Both the position numbers and the translations under genes were made by a program. From G963677085 sp963677085 (GTDB lineage: Bacteria; Planctomycetota; Planctomycetia; Pirellulales; Thermoguttaceae): a DNA stretch of 64,000 nucleotides. The DNA lies in the NCBI GenBank assembly GCA_963677085.2, contig CAXXFH010000004.1, forward strand, positions 1,860,001 to 1,924,000. Direction: 5' to 3'. The notes under the pieces are model-generated. The model was not told the origin of the DNA. It was given only the letters and a program-made list of their open reading frames with translations, and made no database searches. Shown one piece after another: positions 30,486 to 39,004 of this stretch (the first letter of the stretch is position 1; each line of letters begins with the position of its first letter).

Positions 30486-30987
30486 ATGCGGACAAGGAGT
30501 GAAGACAGAACTACTGTTTATCGCGCACGCCCAAACCTGTTAGCGGGCGCGCCTTGCGCAATAACGTTCCTTGCCTTGATGGGGATTGTAGCACATAAGT
30601 CGTGGAGCACCAATCCCTTGGGTGGCCGCGATTACCTCCGTCGAAGTGCATTATCGGGGCGCCAACTGCACAATAACATCCTCCCCACCTGCTGCCTCGC
30701 CGAATAACTGGACATCCGTAGCCCGGCGAATGACTCTTAATCTCGCGCACGGCCCAATGATTAACCGTCATTGGTCAATACCCCTAAATCGGGCGACCTA
30801 CCCAGGACACGCCCGCCCTTTTTCGTCAGGGCTGAGCCGAAACGGGCCTTGGGAAGCACCAAGTGCCGTCACAGTCTGAAGTGAGAGTGCCGACGGCCAA
30901 ACACTTCACTTCAACTTCGCGAGGTCTTCACTTCTGACAATCATTTGCGACGTCAGGAAGTGAAATTCTGGCAATGCCTTATGGTAG
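30486..30987. other. 0.5-kb gap with one copy of a 56-bp repeat
   Basis: No credible gene. It holds repeat copy A at 30760-30815. Near the end of the DUF262 gene is an imperfect inverted repeat, TTCACTTCTGAC ... GTCAGGAAGTGAA (about 30928-30963), that could act as a terminator or recombination site. Several CTTCACTT units are clustered here. Confidence 0.5.
30760..30815. repeat. 56-bp repeat, copy A (right of the DUF262 pair)
   Basis: ATTAACCGTCATTGGTCAAT ... CCCAGGACACGCCC. About 47 of 55 bases match copy B at 35711-35766, in the same orientation. The two copies flank the DUF262 gene pair. Confidence 0.75.
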
Positions 30988-33393
30988 TTAGCCGCGGGAA
31001 TCTCCTAGTGATTTGGCGAGTCGCTTCAGTGTCTTCTCCAATTGGTTCCTGTCAACGCTGACGCCCCAGTAATCCCCAAGCGTGACTTCTGCACCGACGC
31101 GATCGAGCGTCTTTTTGAGTCGAGGCATTTTCGCGAGGGTAGACTTCAAACAGGCGAACCGGCACCGGTCGCCCAGGACATCCACCTCAATGCGTCCTCG
31201 TTCCTTGCCTTCTCGATAACTAAGTACGAAGAAGGGTTCGGGCTCCCGACCTATCGCGGCTTCATACTCTCCAACGACGAGGGGCCCCAACGCCCCCGCT
31301 GCCTGAAGTGTGAGCAACCGATTGTTGTAGAAACAGTAAGTGAACAGCTCAACATGCGCCCCGTTCATTTGGGTCTTCTTGGGGAGGTAGATCTTGTCGT
31401 CGGAAAACCGGATGATCCTCCGGTGACCGTAGTCAAACGCAGCAGGAGAGGAGACAATCGCCAGTCGCCACGCCTCAATTCCCGGCTCAACACCCCCTAT
31501 GACCTCCTCCAGTTGCTCCTCAAACGGTCGATCGGACGCCAAGCGTGACAGAAGCACTCCGAGATGTTTTCGAGCTGTCTTCTCAGGACCTGAGAATGCT
31601 CGAAGCAGTCGTTTCCAACTTCCTTGGTCTGAAGTGGCATTGACAAGGAGGGAGTGGTTGTCGCTGCCGATGTCGATGGTGTAGTCCCCAACCGCCAGCA
31701 ACGCACGCTCCCAAAGATGTGTAGCTGTCGCCACCAACCCCTTGTCATTGAACATCGCCTCCGCCTTCTGAAGGTAGTCGTCGAAGGCCTTCTGGTGCTT
31801 GGTATGGATTTCGTCGCACCAATCGGCTGGCGAACTCTCGGCAACCGCCTGCATTACTCCGCAAAATTCCAACAGGAACCTGATCTGGCCACGAAAGTAG
31901 CCGTGCCTCTCGGCTCGGAGGATCAATGGCCTCCATCCGTCGTGGCTTGTCATCAAGTGTGCTTTGGCCATTTCCTCACGAGCCTGTTGTTTCAGATTGC
32001 CTGTAAGCTCGTCCGCTCCGCTCCACTCAGGCAAGTAGTCGAGAATTTGGCCTGATTGCGGCAGGAGCGAGAGGATGAGGCTCATGCCTAATGGTAGCCT
32101 TTCCTTCCGCTCAATGTTCGAATTGACGACGAAGTTGAAGATAACTCGCATCCAATCGTCAAGTTCGTCCGCATCAGTCTCCTGCTCGTGTTCCCGTAGG
32201 AACAGTGCGTAGGCCATAAACAAGAGTGTTTCTGCACTGTCAAGGTTTCTGGCGTCCTCCTTGATGCTGTCAAAGACGTGTCGTTCATCGAGGTAGTCTT
32301 TCGATGGCAAGCATGTGCGTGGCTCGCCACCACCTGTCGACGCCCAGAACTCCAATAGCGGGATGAGCGTCCTAGTAAAGGTCTCGTCAACCCAGCCTCG
32401 ATCATAGAAGACCGTGTAGCTTGGGAGAGTCGCCGTCAGCGTTACGACATCGTGCGCGGCGCTCTCGTCACTCGGCACGCGAGTGATTAGAGCCACGAGC
32501 CGAAAGACGTTGAACATATTCTCGTCGACCTTCGCCGCCGATTGGTGGTCTTTCGACCAAAACAAGTCTAGCCAAGCAGTGTCCATGCGCCGGGCAACGA
32601 ATTCGTGGATCGGAAACGTTTGATTTCCAATTGGCCGAGTTTCACCTGCGAACTGAGTCTTGAGTTCCTGTTCGTATCTGGCCTTGAATGTCTCAAACGG
32701 AGTGAGCGGCTTACCGCGTGCGTTCATTTTGATGTAGAGGTCGTCGGTAAGCTGGAAGCTTTCGAGGTCAAGCAGCTGGAACGTGATTGCCGGCCGCTCC
32801 TGGTCGATGAGGCGATCAAACAGGTCACTCGAACCTTTGAATCTGGCATGAATGGCGTCGAGCATCTCCAGTACAGACTGGATCGTTGGATCCAACCGCC
32901 AGCTTCGGAAGTACCACGACTGGTTCGTGACAAAGTCGCTCAGGCACGCAAGATCGTGCGGTTCAGCATCAGGTACAAAACCTACGAGTCCGTCGAAAAA
33001 CTCGGTGCTGCTCTGCCGTACGCTGTACGCGAATCGAGACTGCCGCCCATCGACAAACAGCTTGGAAAAGACATCAAGGTGGCCGTCATTCCACGCGAGG
33101 TACCAGTGCAGCAGAAAGAGCGTCGTGAGTCGCTGCTGGCCATCCAATGGCAAGAACCGCGAGTGTTCATTGTGGCGGGACACGCTGCCGTAAATGAAAT
33201 CCAGGTTCATCGGCAGGAGGGGATCATCTGCCGGCAACTTCAGCTTCTCTTCAATCGCTGCCAAGAATTCCTCGCGAACCTGCGATGCACTTGGGCGTCC
33301 CTGGGCGTAGTCCCGCTGGATCATTGGAATCCGAATGCGGTCATGGTGGCTGAGTAGCTGGCGGTAGTTGTATTGCTGATTGACGGCGCTCAT
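30988..33393 (-). CDS. DUF262 protein with long unique C-terminal part (two-gene DUF262 system, second gene)
   Basis: 801 residues. The N-terminal DUF262 motifs are IPMIQRDYAQG (22-32) and DGQQRLTTLFLL (from 84); the latter is the nucleotide-hydrolysis signature of the ParB/sulfiredoxin-like DUF262 fold. The family's other large members include GmrS-type and SspE-type restriction proteins. The remaining about 550 residues show no DUF1524/HNH nuclease signature and are unfamiliar. The start overlaps the upstream gene as ATGA, so the two proteins are surely co-made and probably form a complex. The partner carries the HNH-like domain, so this subunit may sense or load substrate. Confidence 0.82.
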   Translation of the reverse strand: MSAVNQQYNYRQLLSHHDRIRIPMIQRDYAQGRPSASQVREEFLAAIEEKLKLPADDPLLPMNLDFIYGSVSRHNEHSRFLPLDGQQRLTTLFLLHWYLAWNDGHLDVFSKLFVDGRQSRFAYSVRQSSTEFFDGLVGFVPDAEPHDLACLSDFVTNQSWYFRSWRLDPTIQSVLEMLDAIHARFKGSSDLFDRLIDQERPAITFQLLDLESFQLTDDLYIKMNARGKPLTPFETFKARYEQELKTQFAGETRPIGNQTFPIHEFVARRMDTAWLDLFWSKDHQSAAKVDENMFNVFRLVALITRVPSDESAAHDVVTLTATLPSYTVFYDRGWVDETFTRTLIPLLEFWASTGGGEPRTCLPSKDYLDERHVFDSIKEDARNLDSAETLLFMAYALFLREHEQETDADELDDWMRVIFNFVVNSNIERKERLPLGMSLILSLLPQSGQILDYLPEWSGADELTGNLKQQAREEMAKAHLMTSHDGWRPLILRAERHGYFRGQIRFLLEFCGVMQAVAESSPADWCDEIHTKHQKAFDDYLQKAEAMFNDKGLVATATHLWERALLAVGDYTIDIGSDNHSLLVNATSDQGSWKRLLRAFSGPEKTARKHLGVLLSRLASDRPFEEQLEEVIGGVEPGIEAWRLAIVSSPAAFDYGHRRIIRFSDDKIYLPKKTQMNGAHVELFTYCFYNNRLLTLQAAGALGPLVVGEYEAAIGREPEPFFVLSYREGKERGRIEVDVLGDRCRFACLKSTLAKMPRLKKTLDRVGAEVTLGDYWGVSVDRNQLEKTLKRLAKSLGDSRG

Positions 33394-35189
33394 GATACAC
33401 CCTTGACTTTCCCGAGAAAGAACCCGGTCAATGTCTCCGAAATCGCGTCGACATATGCCTCTCGATCAGACTCTTGCCAAAACATCGCGTTGTCGACCCG
33501 GCGACTGTAACACTTGAGAAAGACGTTTCTTGTGCACAAGGGAACAAAAATTCCCGCGCGATCCAAGTCCAGGAGGCGTTGGCGTTTGATCGCGAACACG
33601 GCGTTTTTGTAGCTGCGATTCGTGCCGGCGTCCAGCAGAACTAGATTCGCGATGCTGTGATCCGGTTCAGGTTCGGTCTTCTCTTCGAAATGCCTCACGA
33701 GCTTCTCGTACAGTTCATTGAATTCTTCGACCAGAGACTTGGGACTCGGCCTGTCCAGGAATTCATCGATCTCCTTCTGGAAGTCTTCGTTCGAATCTTC
33801 CGATACGAAAAAACTCTTGACGGATTCAAGCCATTCTCGTCGCGCGGCTACCGTATTCAGATCGTCAGGTGAGACGGATCGAACGTGCTCAATATCCCAC
33901 TCGCCGCGTTTGAAGCTGTCGAATTGGAACCGGATATTGGAGCGTTTGTTCTCAAGCAACGTCGCCACATTGAAGAGCAGTAACAAGGAGCGGATTTGCG
34001 TTGATCGGCCTGGATACAAGACACTTTCCAGTTTGTCAGACACGGCTGAGGCGACCTCGTCTTGCACAGCGGGCATCGGCTTTCCGATTGCTGTGCGGAA
34101 CGCTTCCTGCCGCAGTCGACGTTCAAACTCGTCCTTGGTGCAATCATGCGACAATCCGGCCAGCGAGTTGATGTCTTTGCCAGTGTGTACGAGGAAGCCA
34201 ACGATGTGAAAGAGCGTGCGGTCCTCAAACCACTCCTCCAGCATCAGGTACGTTTGCTTGATTCTTCTCCATTCCGCCTCCGGCTCCCACCCGTCGGAGC
34301 GCAGTCGTTCATTGAAGTGATAAAACACGCGGTAGACGTCACCTTCGCCTGACAGGTCCAATCCATCGGACTCCGCGACCAAGTCAAACAAAAAGCCAAT
34401 GCGGTTTTGAGCCTTGCCCTCTTCATTGCTCAGGAAATACCAGAACGCGTCGTTTTGCAGCGCTTTCTCGACCATGTCCCATTCGTGTGCGATGCGCATC
34501 TGCAGATCGGTTGCGTCCACCTCGGTATCTGCCGGTCTCCGCAAGAAGAGGGCCCGAACCAATTCGTCGCTAGTAAGGGGAATCTTGCCTACGTTCAGGC
34601 GTGTGAACGCGTCGACAGCGTTGTCGGCTTTCGCGAGTTCAAACCAGATGACCTTAACGTTGTGCCCAGCCTCATCGTCGTTGAGCAGTCCTTGGACAAA
34701 TTTCAGCTTATGGGAGCCATCACGCCGCGAAAACCAAGAGTCAACCGCCTTGTAGGCCTCGCAGATGTGCCAGAAGTCGATGTTTTCGTGTGCCCTCTCA
34801 AGATCGATATCGAGGAGAAACTGCCCACTCGATTCGGCACGGGTTTCAAAGGAGATCGTGAAGCGAGTCTTTCCGAGGATGCTGACAATGTTGTGCAGAT
34901 ACGTCAGCATGATGTGGATCGTCGTCAGTCTTTGCTGCCCATCGACAACGTCACAGCGCCCACCCGCTTGTCGCTTGATGACGAGAGGCTGAAGGCAGTA
35001 AAAGGCGGCGCGGGGTGCTCCTTCGCTGTTTTGGACAAAGTCCCAAATATCGTCCAGCAGTTGAGTGACTTGCCGAGGTGTCCAACGGAAGCCGCGTTGA
35101 TACGCAGGAATCCAGAATTGGGTTGGCTTTCCTTCCTCGTCGGTCAACAGGCTGGATACTGACTTGAGGGATATCGATGAATCGCTCAT
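33390..35189 (-). CDS. DUF262-DUF1524 (HNH-like) protein, GmrSD-related nuclease candidate
   Basis: 599 residues from the ATG at 35189; a longer frame to 35222 would need a TTG start. DUF262: IPAYQRGFRW (27-36) and VVDGQQRLTT (81-90). A C-terminal DUF1524 module begins at about 430 with EWDIEHVRS (the E-H pair of the HNH motif) and later NLVLLDAGTNRSYKN, the matching N of the nuclease. In known relatives DUF262 hydrolyses NTP and DUF1524 cuts modified or foreign DNA. It overlaps the 801-residue DUF262 gene by 4 nt. The pair is flanked by copies of a 56-bp repeat. Defence role inferred. Confidence 0.85.
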   Translation of the reverse strand: MSDSSISLKSVSSLLTDEEGKPTQFWIPAYQRGFRWTPRQVTQLLDDIWDFVQNSEGAPRAAFYCLQPLVIKRQAGGRCDVVDGQQRLTTIHIMLTYLHNIVSILGKTRFTISFETRAESSGQFLLDIDLERAHENIDFWHICEAYKAVDSWFSRRDGSHKLKFVQGLLNDDEAGHNVKVIWFELAKADNAVDAFTRLNVGKIPLTSDELVRALFLRRPADTEVDATDLQMRIAHEWDMVEKALQNDAFWYFLSNEEGKAQNRIGFLFDLVAESDGLDLSGEGDVYRVFYHFNERLRSDGWEPEAEWRRIKQTYLMLEEWFEDRTLFHIVGFLVHTGKDINSLAGLSHDCTKDEFERRLRQEAFRTAIGKPMPAVQDEVASAVSDKLESVLYPGRSTQIRSLLLLFNVATLLENKRSNIRFQFDSFKRGEWDIEHVRSVSPDDLNTVAARREWLESVKSFFVSEDSNEDFQKEIDEFLDRPSPKSLVEEFNELYEKLVRHFEEKTEPEPDHSIANLVLLDAGTNRSYKNAVFAIKRQRLLDLDRAGIFVPLCTRNVFLKCYSRRVDNAMFWQESDREAYVDAISETLTGFFLGKVKGVS

Positions 35190-35256
35190 GCAAATCGATG
35201 CTCCCGCCTCAAAAGAGGACAAGTGTTTCCTGGTTGTCGAGCTATTGCGACGTCTG

Positions 35257-35317
35257 GCTCAACGGTCACGGTGCGGCGACTCGACGGTCCACAGCACGTG
35301 CCGCCGAGCCGTTATGG
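35257..35317. repeat. attC-like site 2
   Basis: GCTCAAC (fits the RYYYAAC core) opens and GTTATGG closes a 61-bp palindrome. The paired parts are AACGG/CCGTT and CGGCG/CGCCG. It lies 68 bp upstream of the DUF262-DUF1524 start. Confidence 0.55.
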
Positions 35318-35710
35318 TGTCGTGGTTTCACCCACGCTAGGCTGGATTCATTGCGTGGGAGAAAAGTAATCCCTGCCGCGTCCAGTTTGCGATCAACGGG
35401 GTCTTCATCGGTTTTGCAGGTTGAATCGCTTGCCGACATGGAGGAATTGCCTGTCGCTGCAATGGCGAAATCACCGACCATAGGCCAGTCGAGAGAATAG
35501 TGTAAACCAAATGACGGCCCCGGGGTAGCTCTTGGCTGTCAGCAAAGATCTGCGTTGGTTACCAAGGACGAGCCGCACTGAACAGTGTTCACCCCGCTTC
35601 GGTCACATCGACCGAGAGCAGGCTGCGGGGGGGGCGATCAATGTCGTCACATCGACTGCATGGGACGTTCGATTTCCACGCCTCTTGCGGTTTTCGCTAT
35701 GTGCCCAAGG

Positions 35711-35766
35711 ACTAACCGTCATTAGCCAACACCCATAAATCGGGTGCCCCACCCAGGACACGCCCT
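35711..35766. repeat. 56-bp repeat, copy B (left of the DUF262 pair as transcribed)
   Basis: ACTAACCGTCATTAGCCAAC ... CCCAGGACACGCCC, about 85% identical to copy A at 30760-30815 and in the same orientation. It ends 7 bp before attC-like site 3. Confidence 0.75.
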
Positions 35767-35773
35767 CATTAGC

Positions 35774-35836
35774 GCGCTAACGACGCTAATCAGCCGCGCG
35801 GCTTTCTTGCGTCGGCTGTATGAGCTTTGTTAGGTA
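35774..35836. repeat. attC-like site 3 (3' of pcp)
   Basis: On the plus strand CGCTAAC ... GTTAGGT; the latter is a perfect GTTRRRY core. CTAAC/GTTAG, GCTAAT/ATGAGC and CAGCCG/CGGCTG can pair. It sits 21 bp after the pcp stop, where a cassette recombination site would be. Confidence 0.68.
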
Positions 35837-35856
35837 AAGTGCCAGAGCTGAGTCGA

Positions 35857-36525
35857 CTATATCTGGAGCCGTGACAGGATTGGTTCCTCGATATCTCTTG
35901 AATTATCGAGGACAGCACGTAGTCCAATTTCGACGCCTGTTGCGGATGTTTCTATCGACATACTCGGAGCTCCGAGATTCTCTGGTAGCGCTGCAACACT
36001 TGGAAGATGGGGAAGGTGAATCCATCCCGCACGAATTGGCATATTGTTTGAAAAAATACGATGAAGGATGCCATACATTAGATGATTGCAGCAGAACGTG
36101 CCTGGCGCATCCGAGATGTCGGAAGGTATGCCAGACTCCCGCATAGCCTTTACAATGGCACGAATGGGCAGCGTCGAATAGTATGCAGCGGGGCCATCGG
36201 GAACTGTCAGTTGGCCCTGCAGGGAGCGCCCGTTGTTGTCTGCGAGACCGTATCTCGTCGAGTCGTTCAAGTTCTGGGCGATTCGCTCGACGGTTATGAT
36301 CGCACGTCCCCCATATTCACCCATCATGACCACGATGTCCGGTGCGGTTTCGACAATTGAAGCCCATACGAAGTCGATACATTCGAAAAAGTTATTCGGG
36401 ACTATGCGCGCAATTATTTCCGATCCACCGATCTGTTTACCGTCGAACTTACGCGCTACCGATTCTGCCGGGTTATCGGGTGTATGTCCGTACGCTTCGA
36501 ATCCCGTAAGAAGTATCTTCGCCAT
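35857..36525 (-). CDS. pcp: Pyrrolidone-carboxylate peptidase (pyroglutamyl peptidase I)
   Basis: 222 residues, the usual family length. It opens MAKILLTGFEAYGHTPDNPA. The catalytic set can be read: Glu80 (ITVERIAQN), Cys146 in GTFCCNHLMYGILH, and His170 in WIHLPHLP. The enzyme removes N-terminal pyroglutamate from peptides in the cytosol. It is a single gene between two attC-like palindromes (35774-35836 and 36553-36641), with 21 and 27 bp margins, and so has the size and form of an integron cassette. A housekeeping-type peptidase here is probably cassette cargo. Confidence 0.92.
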   Translation of the reverse strand: MAKILLTGFEAYGHTPDNPAESVARKFDGKQIGGSEIIARIVPNNFFECIDFVWASIVETAPDIVVMMGEYGGRAIITVERIAQNLNDSTRYGLADNNGRSLQGQLTVPDGPAAYYSTLPIRAIVKAMRESGIPSDISDAPGTFCCNHLMYGILHRIFSNNMPIRAGWIHLPHLPSVAALPENLGAPSMSIETSATGVEIGLRAVLDNSRDIEEPILSRLQI

Positions 36526-36552
36526 GCATTTTTCTCCATGCTATCTTGCGCC

Positions 36553-36641
36553 ACCTAACGTCTGGCATGACCAGCCGCCGCGGTTGATGCTCCACTTGAA
36601 AACGCGATGTCGGCGGCTCTGCGTTCATGCCATTGTTATGC
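36553..36641. repeat. attC-like site 4 (3' of the TIR gene)
   Basis: The clearest of the set: ACCTAAC at one end and GTTATGC at the other, 89 bp. Three helices can be drawn: TAAC/GTTA, TGGCATGA/TCATGCCA and AGCCGCCG/CGGCGGCT. Unequal spacers give the bulge typical of attC. It overlaps the TIR stop codon. Confidence 0.78.
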
Positions 36642-37468
36642 ACCCTTTATCACAGCTGCAAACTCAGAGGCCTGCTCCGGTATTGTAGCCATTGTTGAAT
36701 TCAACGCGAGTTTGTCGGCCAGAGATGGGCTGTAACGCATCACTTCAGATTTCGAGACTTTGTGCCAAAGCGGAAGAATGATCTTTCCGCTCTCCATTTC
36801 CCGTTGGACAAGGCCATCGAGTTCGTATTGCGGCCAGTTCTTTTCTAAGAACGATGGTGAAAGTACAACGATCCCGAATCGTGAGTTGGCGAGACCAGCG
36901 TCAATTGAACGTCGCAGGCTATCACCGACGGTAAAGCAGAATTCGTCGTACCAAACCTTGATGCCCAAAGCAACCAGTTCGTCCGCGAGTGGTCGCACGA
37001 GGTCATCTTTGTCCTCGCTGGCGTGAGAGATGAATACGTCGTAGTCAACGTTCACGGTGGTGTTTGCAGCGACACGAGCATTAGCATCCGTGACAACCGC
37101 AGCCTGTGCCGCGAGATTCTGTTGTTGACGTTTTTCAAGAGCGTTGAGCGTTTTTTTTGTTCGCGTTGTTATTCTTTGGTTAGATCGTTCTGAAGCTTGT
37201 GAAGCTTCTCTGTCTTCTTGGCGACCTGCGCATTCAGAGATGCCATATCGCTTTGAAGTCGTGCGACGTCCTTTTCAAGCGATTGGATTTGTCGCAGTTT
37301 GCTTTGGGCCATCGAAGCGGATGAAGTCCGGCTTAGGCTAGAACTCAGATCAGCAATGCGTTTCGATTTAGACGCAACGTCACGGCTTTTGTCGGAATGA
37401 CGTTTCTGGAGACGCTGTATTTCGCGTTGCGTACTGCTGATCGAGTTTTGGGTTGACGATAGCGACAT
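36636..37468 (-). pseudogene. Coiled-coil/TIR-domain protein split by stop and frame change
   Basis: The ATG at 37468 opens MSLSSTQNSISSTQREIQRL, a long coiled coil of the form found before TIR domains. It ends ...LHKLQNDLTKE at a TAA (37169-37171). A tract of eight A follows within about 20 bp. In another frame the coil resumes (KTLNALEKRQQQNLAAQ) and runs into the TIR domain: DYDVFISHASEDK, KVWYDEFCF, then SPSFLEKNWPQYELDGL with the Glu used by NADase TIR domains. TIR alone is a 139-codon frame from 37055. Restored length is about 277 residues. Related genes are NAD-cleaving or signalling effectors. It lies between attC-like sites 4 and 5. Either a mutated cassette or a TIR-only product. 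Confidence 0.75.
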
Positions 37469-37486
37469 TCCGTTTTGCTCTTGGGT

Positions 37487-37577
37487 GCATAACAGCAGCC
37501 GTAACCGGGCGGCCGGGATTGACTTTGAATTCAAGAATACGCGTCGTCGGCCGCTCCGATTGACGGCGTGGTTAGGC
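37487..37577. repeat. attC-like site 5
   Basis: GCATAAC ... GTTAGGC (the latter fits GTTRRRY), 91 bp. Pairs include GCCGT/ACGGC and GCGGCCG/CGGCCGC, with an internal asymmetry. It lies 18 bp before the TIR-gene start and 9 bp after the stop of the next gene, which leaves almost no other intergenic DNA. Confidence 0.75.
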
Positions 37578-37586
37578 AAGACCGGT

Positions 37587-37904
37587 TCAGTTCTTCCACC
37601 TACCGCGGCGCAGGAAATTCCACTGTTTGTCTTTGGGGGTCCGCCAATACATTCTGGTGTCATACAGCCTTACACTTAACTCCCGGTTCTTGTCGTACAT
37701 CTCAATGAAGTCATTATTTCTCGTCACTTCCCCGAATGTGATCTTGACGTCTTTGGTCGTTTCAATCCACGTCGTTCCCGATGTATTTTCAAACGACCCA
37801 CCTTCATATACCCAAAGTGTTCGTTCTGCGGCATACGTTGATGACGTGAAGGAGCATGGAAGTGTAATCCCAAGAACCAATAGAACGAATAGACGTTTGG
37901 CCAT
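37587..37904 (-). CDS. Small secreted protein, unknown function
   Basis: 105 residues from the ATG at 37904. The signal peptide is MAKRLFVLLVLGITLPCSFT, followed by cleavage near TYA-AE. The mature part is beta-rich and ends in the basic tail LRRGRWKN; YEGGSFENTSGTTWIE and MYWRTPKDKQWN stand out. I recognise no named family. It is a single gene with attC-like site 5 directly at its 3' end. Confidence 0.7.
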   Translation of the reverse strand: MAKRLFVLLVLGITLPCSFTSSTYAAERTLWVYEGGSFENTSGTTWIETTKDVKITFGEVTRNNDFIEMYDKNRELSVRLYDTRMYWRTPKDKQWNFLRRGRWKN

Positions 37905-38151
37905 CCTACAATTCCTTATGCTGAACTGCTCATTATAGCCCACGCAATAACAGGCCGATTGATTTCGCTCATCGCGGAAGCTTCAGACTTGAACAGAGCT
38001 CCGGCCACATCACACAAATTCAACTTTCGACCTATGGCATAGCTGAGTCTCCTATTTGGATGGCGGATGGAATCACGAAGCCTAACGTGATGCGTGCGGG
38101 GGTTTTGGCAGCGTTGTGGAATACGAAACCTGGATTCGCCAAAATACATCC
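37905..38151. other. Gap containing a short attC-like core pair
   Basis: No convincing gene. GCCTAAC at 38080 and GTTGTGG at 38113 enclose only 40 bp, with a short AACG..TGC / GCA.CGTT stem, perhaps a deleted attC. The rest is unassigned. Confidence 0.4.
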
Positions 38152-38316
38152 ATGGCTTTTCCTCCCCCAGTTCCTCCGGTCTATGCGAAGCCGTGTACGG
38201 ATGTCGGCGACCCAGTCGTCATCCGGAACACAATAGGGCTTACGGTCGTGGATGTGGAGTTTGCCCGACTCTGTTCCGAATTCGGTTTTTCGACTGTCAT
38301 GGAATCAGGTGCCTAA
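38152..38316 (+). CDS. Possible 54-residue cassette ORF
   Basis: ATG at 38152 (MAFPPPVPPVYAKPCTDVGD); the frame is open back to 38116, inside the short core pair. Its TAA lies inside the CCTAAC core of attC-like site 6, as is common for cassette genes. No homology recognised and the coding evidence is thin. Confidence 0.3.
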   Translation: MAFPPPVPPVYAKPCTDVGDPVVIRNTIGLTVVDVEFARLCSEFGFSTVMESGA

Positions 38317-38401
38317 CGTCCCGCATCACGGGGCGGCGAGAGCTGACGTTGAGTTCACACTCCGCTGGCCACCGCCGATCCCGTGCGTGCGATGGTTGTG
38401 C
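38311..38401. repeat. attC-like site 6
   Basis: GCCTAAC ... GTTGTGC, 91 bp; read on the minus strand it ends in the perfect core GTTAGGC. CACGGG/CCCGTG and CGCA/TGCG pair with a bulge, plus GCGGCG/CGCCG. It lies 27 bp past the stop of the 38429-38806 gene. Confidence 0.72.
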
Positions 38402-38428
38402 AATTCCATGAGTATTGTGGATACGCAA

Positions 38429-38806
38429 TCAAGAGATTCGATTTCCATCAATATCGCGGATCGCGTTGGGGTATCCAGCCAACACTTTCGCCAGTTCGCG
38501 CAATCCGTCATCGGCAGTGAGGTTGTGGCGACGTGGTGGTTTGACGTAGGTGAGAAGCGATGCAATCTCATCGTTGTTTGGAAGTCGCCCGAGAAAGAAC
38601 AAACAGGCACACGACACGATATCTTTAGGTGGAATTAGATAGGATTTACCGTTGATGTTGATGACATTCAGGCAGTTTCGCACAACGGGCATTGTAGTAG
38701 ATATAGCTAACGAACCAGTAGCGCCTGTAGTGATCCCGCTTGGAGTCGCAGGTGTTGATGGGTTTCCTTCAGGGCTTATGCAGTCATCGAACGACACAGG
38801 TTGCAC
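38429..38806 (-). CDS. Hypothetical protein (GTG start)
   Basis: 125 codons from a GTG at 38806. A Thr/Ser/Pro/Gly-rich N-terminal linker is followed by a globular part, NCLNVININGKSYLIPPKDI, and a helical C-terminus, DDGLRELAKVLAGYPN. The start lies 3 bp after the stop of the 38810-39004 frame. Both share the TPAG/TPSG linker style, so they may once have been one protein. No family recognised. attC-like site 6 follows at the 3' end. Confidence 0.5.
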   Translation of the reverse strand: MQPVSFDDCISPEGNPSTPATPSGITTGATGSLAISTTMPVVRNCLNVININGKSYLIPPKDIVSCACLFFLGRLPNNDEIASLLTYVKPPRRHNLTADDGLRELAKVLAGYPNAIRDIDGNRIS

Positions 38807-38809
38807 AGG

Positions 38810-39004
38810 CTACAACCCTGCGCCAGAAATCGCGAGGGTGCCCGCAGGTGTAGTCGTTGCGCTTCCGGTTGTGGGGTGTCCGGATTGCCAACCAGGAAGT
38901 TCAGCGCATATTGAGCTATTTGGGTTGGCATTGCAGAAATGCTCGAGCGCCTCATCCACAACGTGCGTGACCCATTTCGTAAGAACGTCTCCAAAATATG
39001 GCAT
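38810..39004 (-). CDS. Short hypothetical protein, perhaps the N-terminal part of the next frame
   Basis: 64 codons: helical start MPYFGDVLTKWVTHVVDEAL, then a Thr/Gly-rich tail ending at a stop 3 bp before the next gene's GTG. Without a known homologue it is open whether these are two coupled genes or one gene split by a frame change. Confidence 0.45.
   Translation of the reverse strand: MPYFGDVLTKWVTHVVDEALEHFCNANPNSSICAELPGWQSGHPTTGSATTTPAGTLAISGAGL

Larger units (their letters stand above)
35190..35856. other. 0.67-kb gap with two attC-like sites and repeat copy B
   Basis: It contains attC-like palindromes at 35257-35317 and 35774-35836 and repeat copy B. The about 450 bp between the sites holds only weak short frames, so it may be a cassette without a clear gene or a decayed one. 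Confidence 0.5.

Noticed and set aside
30540..30590. A possible attC-like site with GTTAGCGGGCGCGCC and CAATAACG
   Set aside because: The outer cores are vaguely right but no inner paired arms can be drawn over a sensible length.
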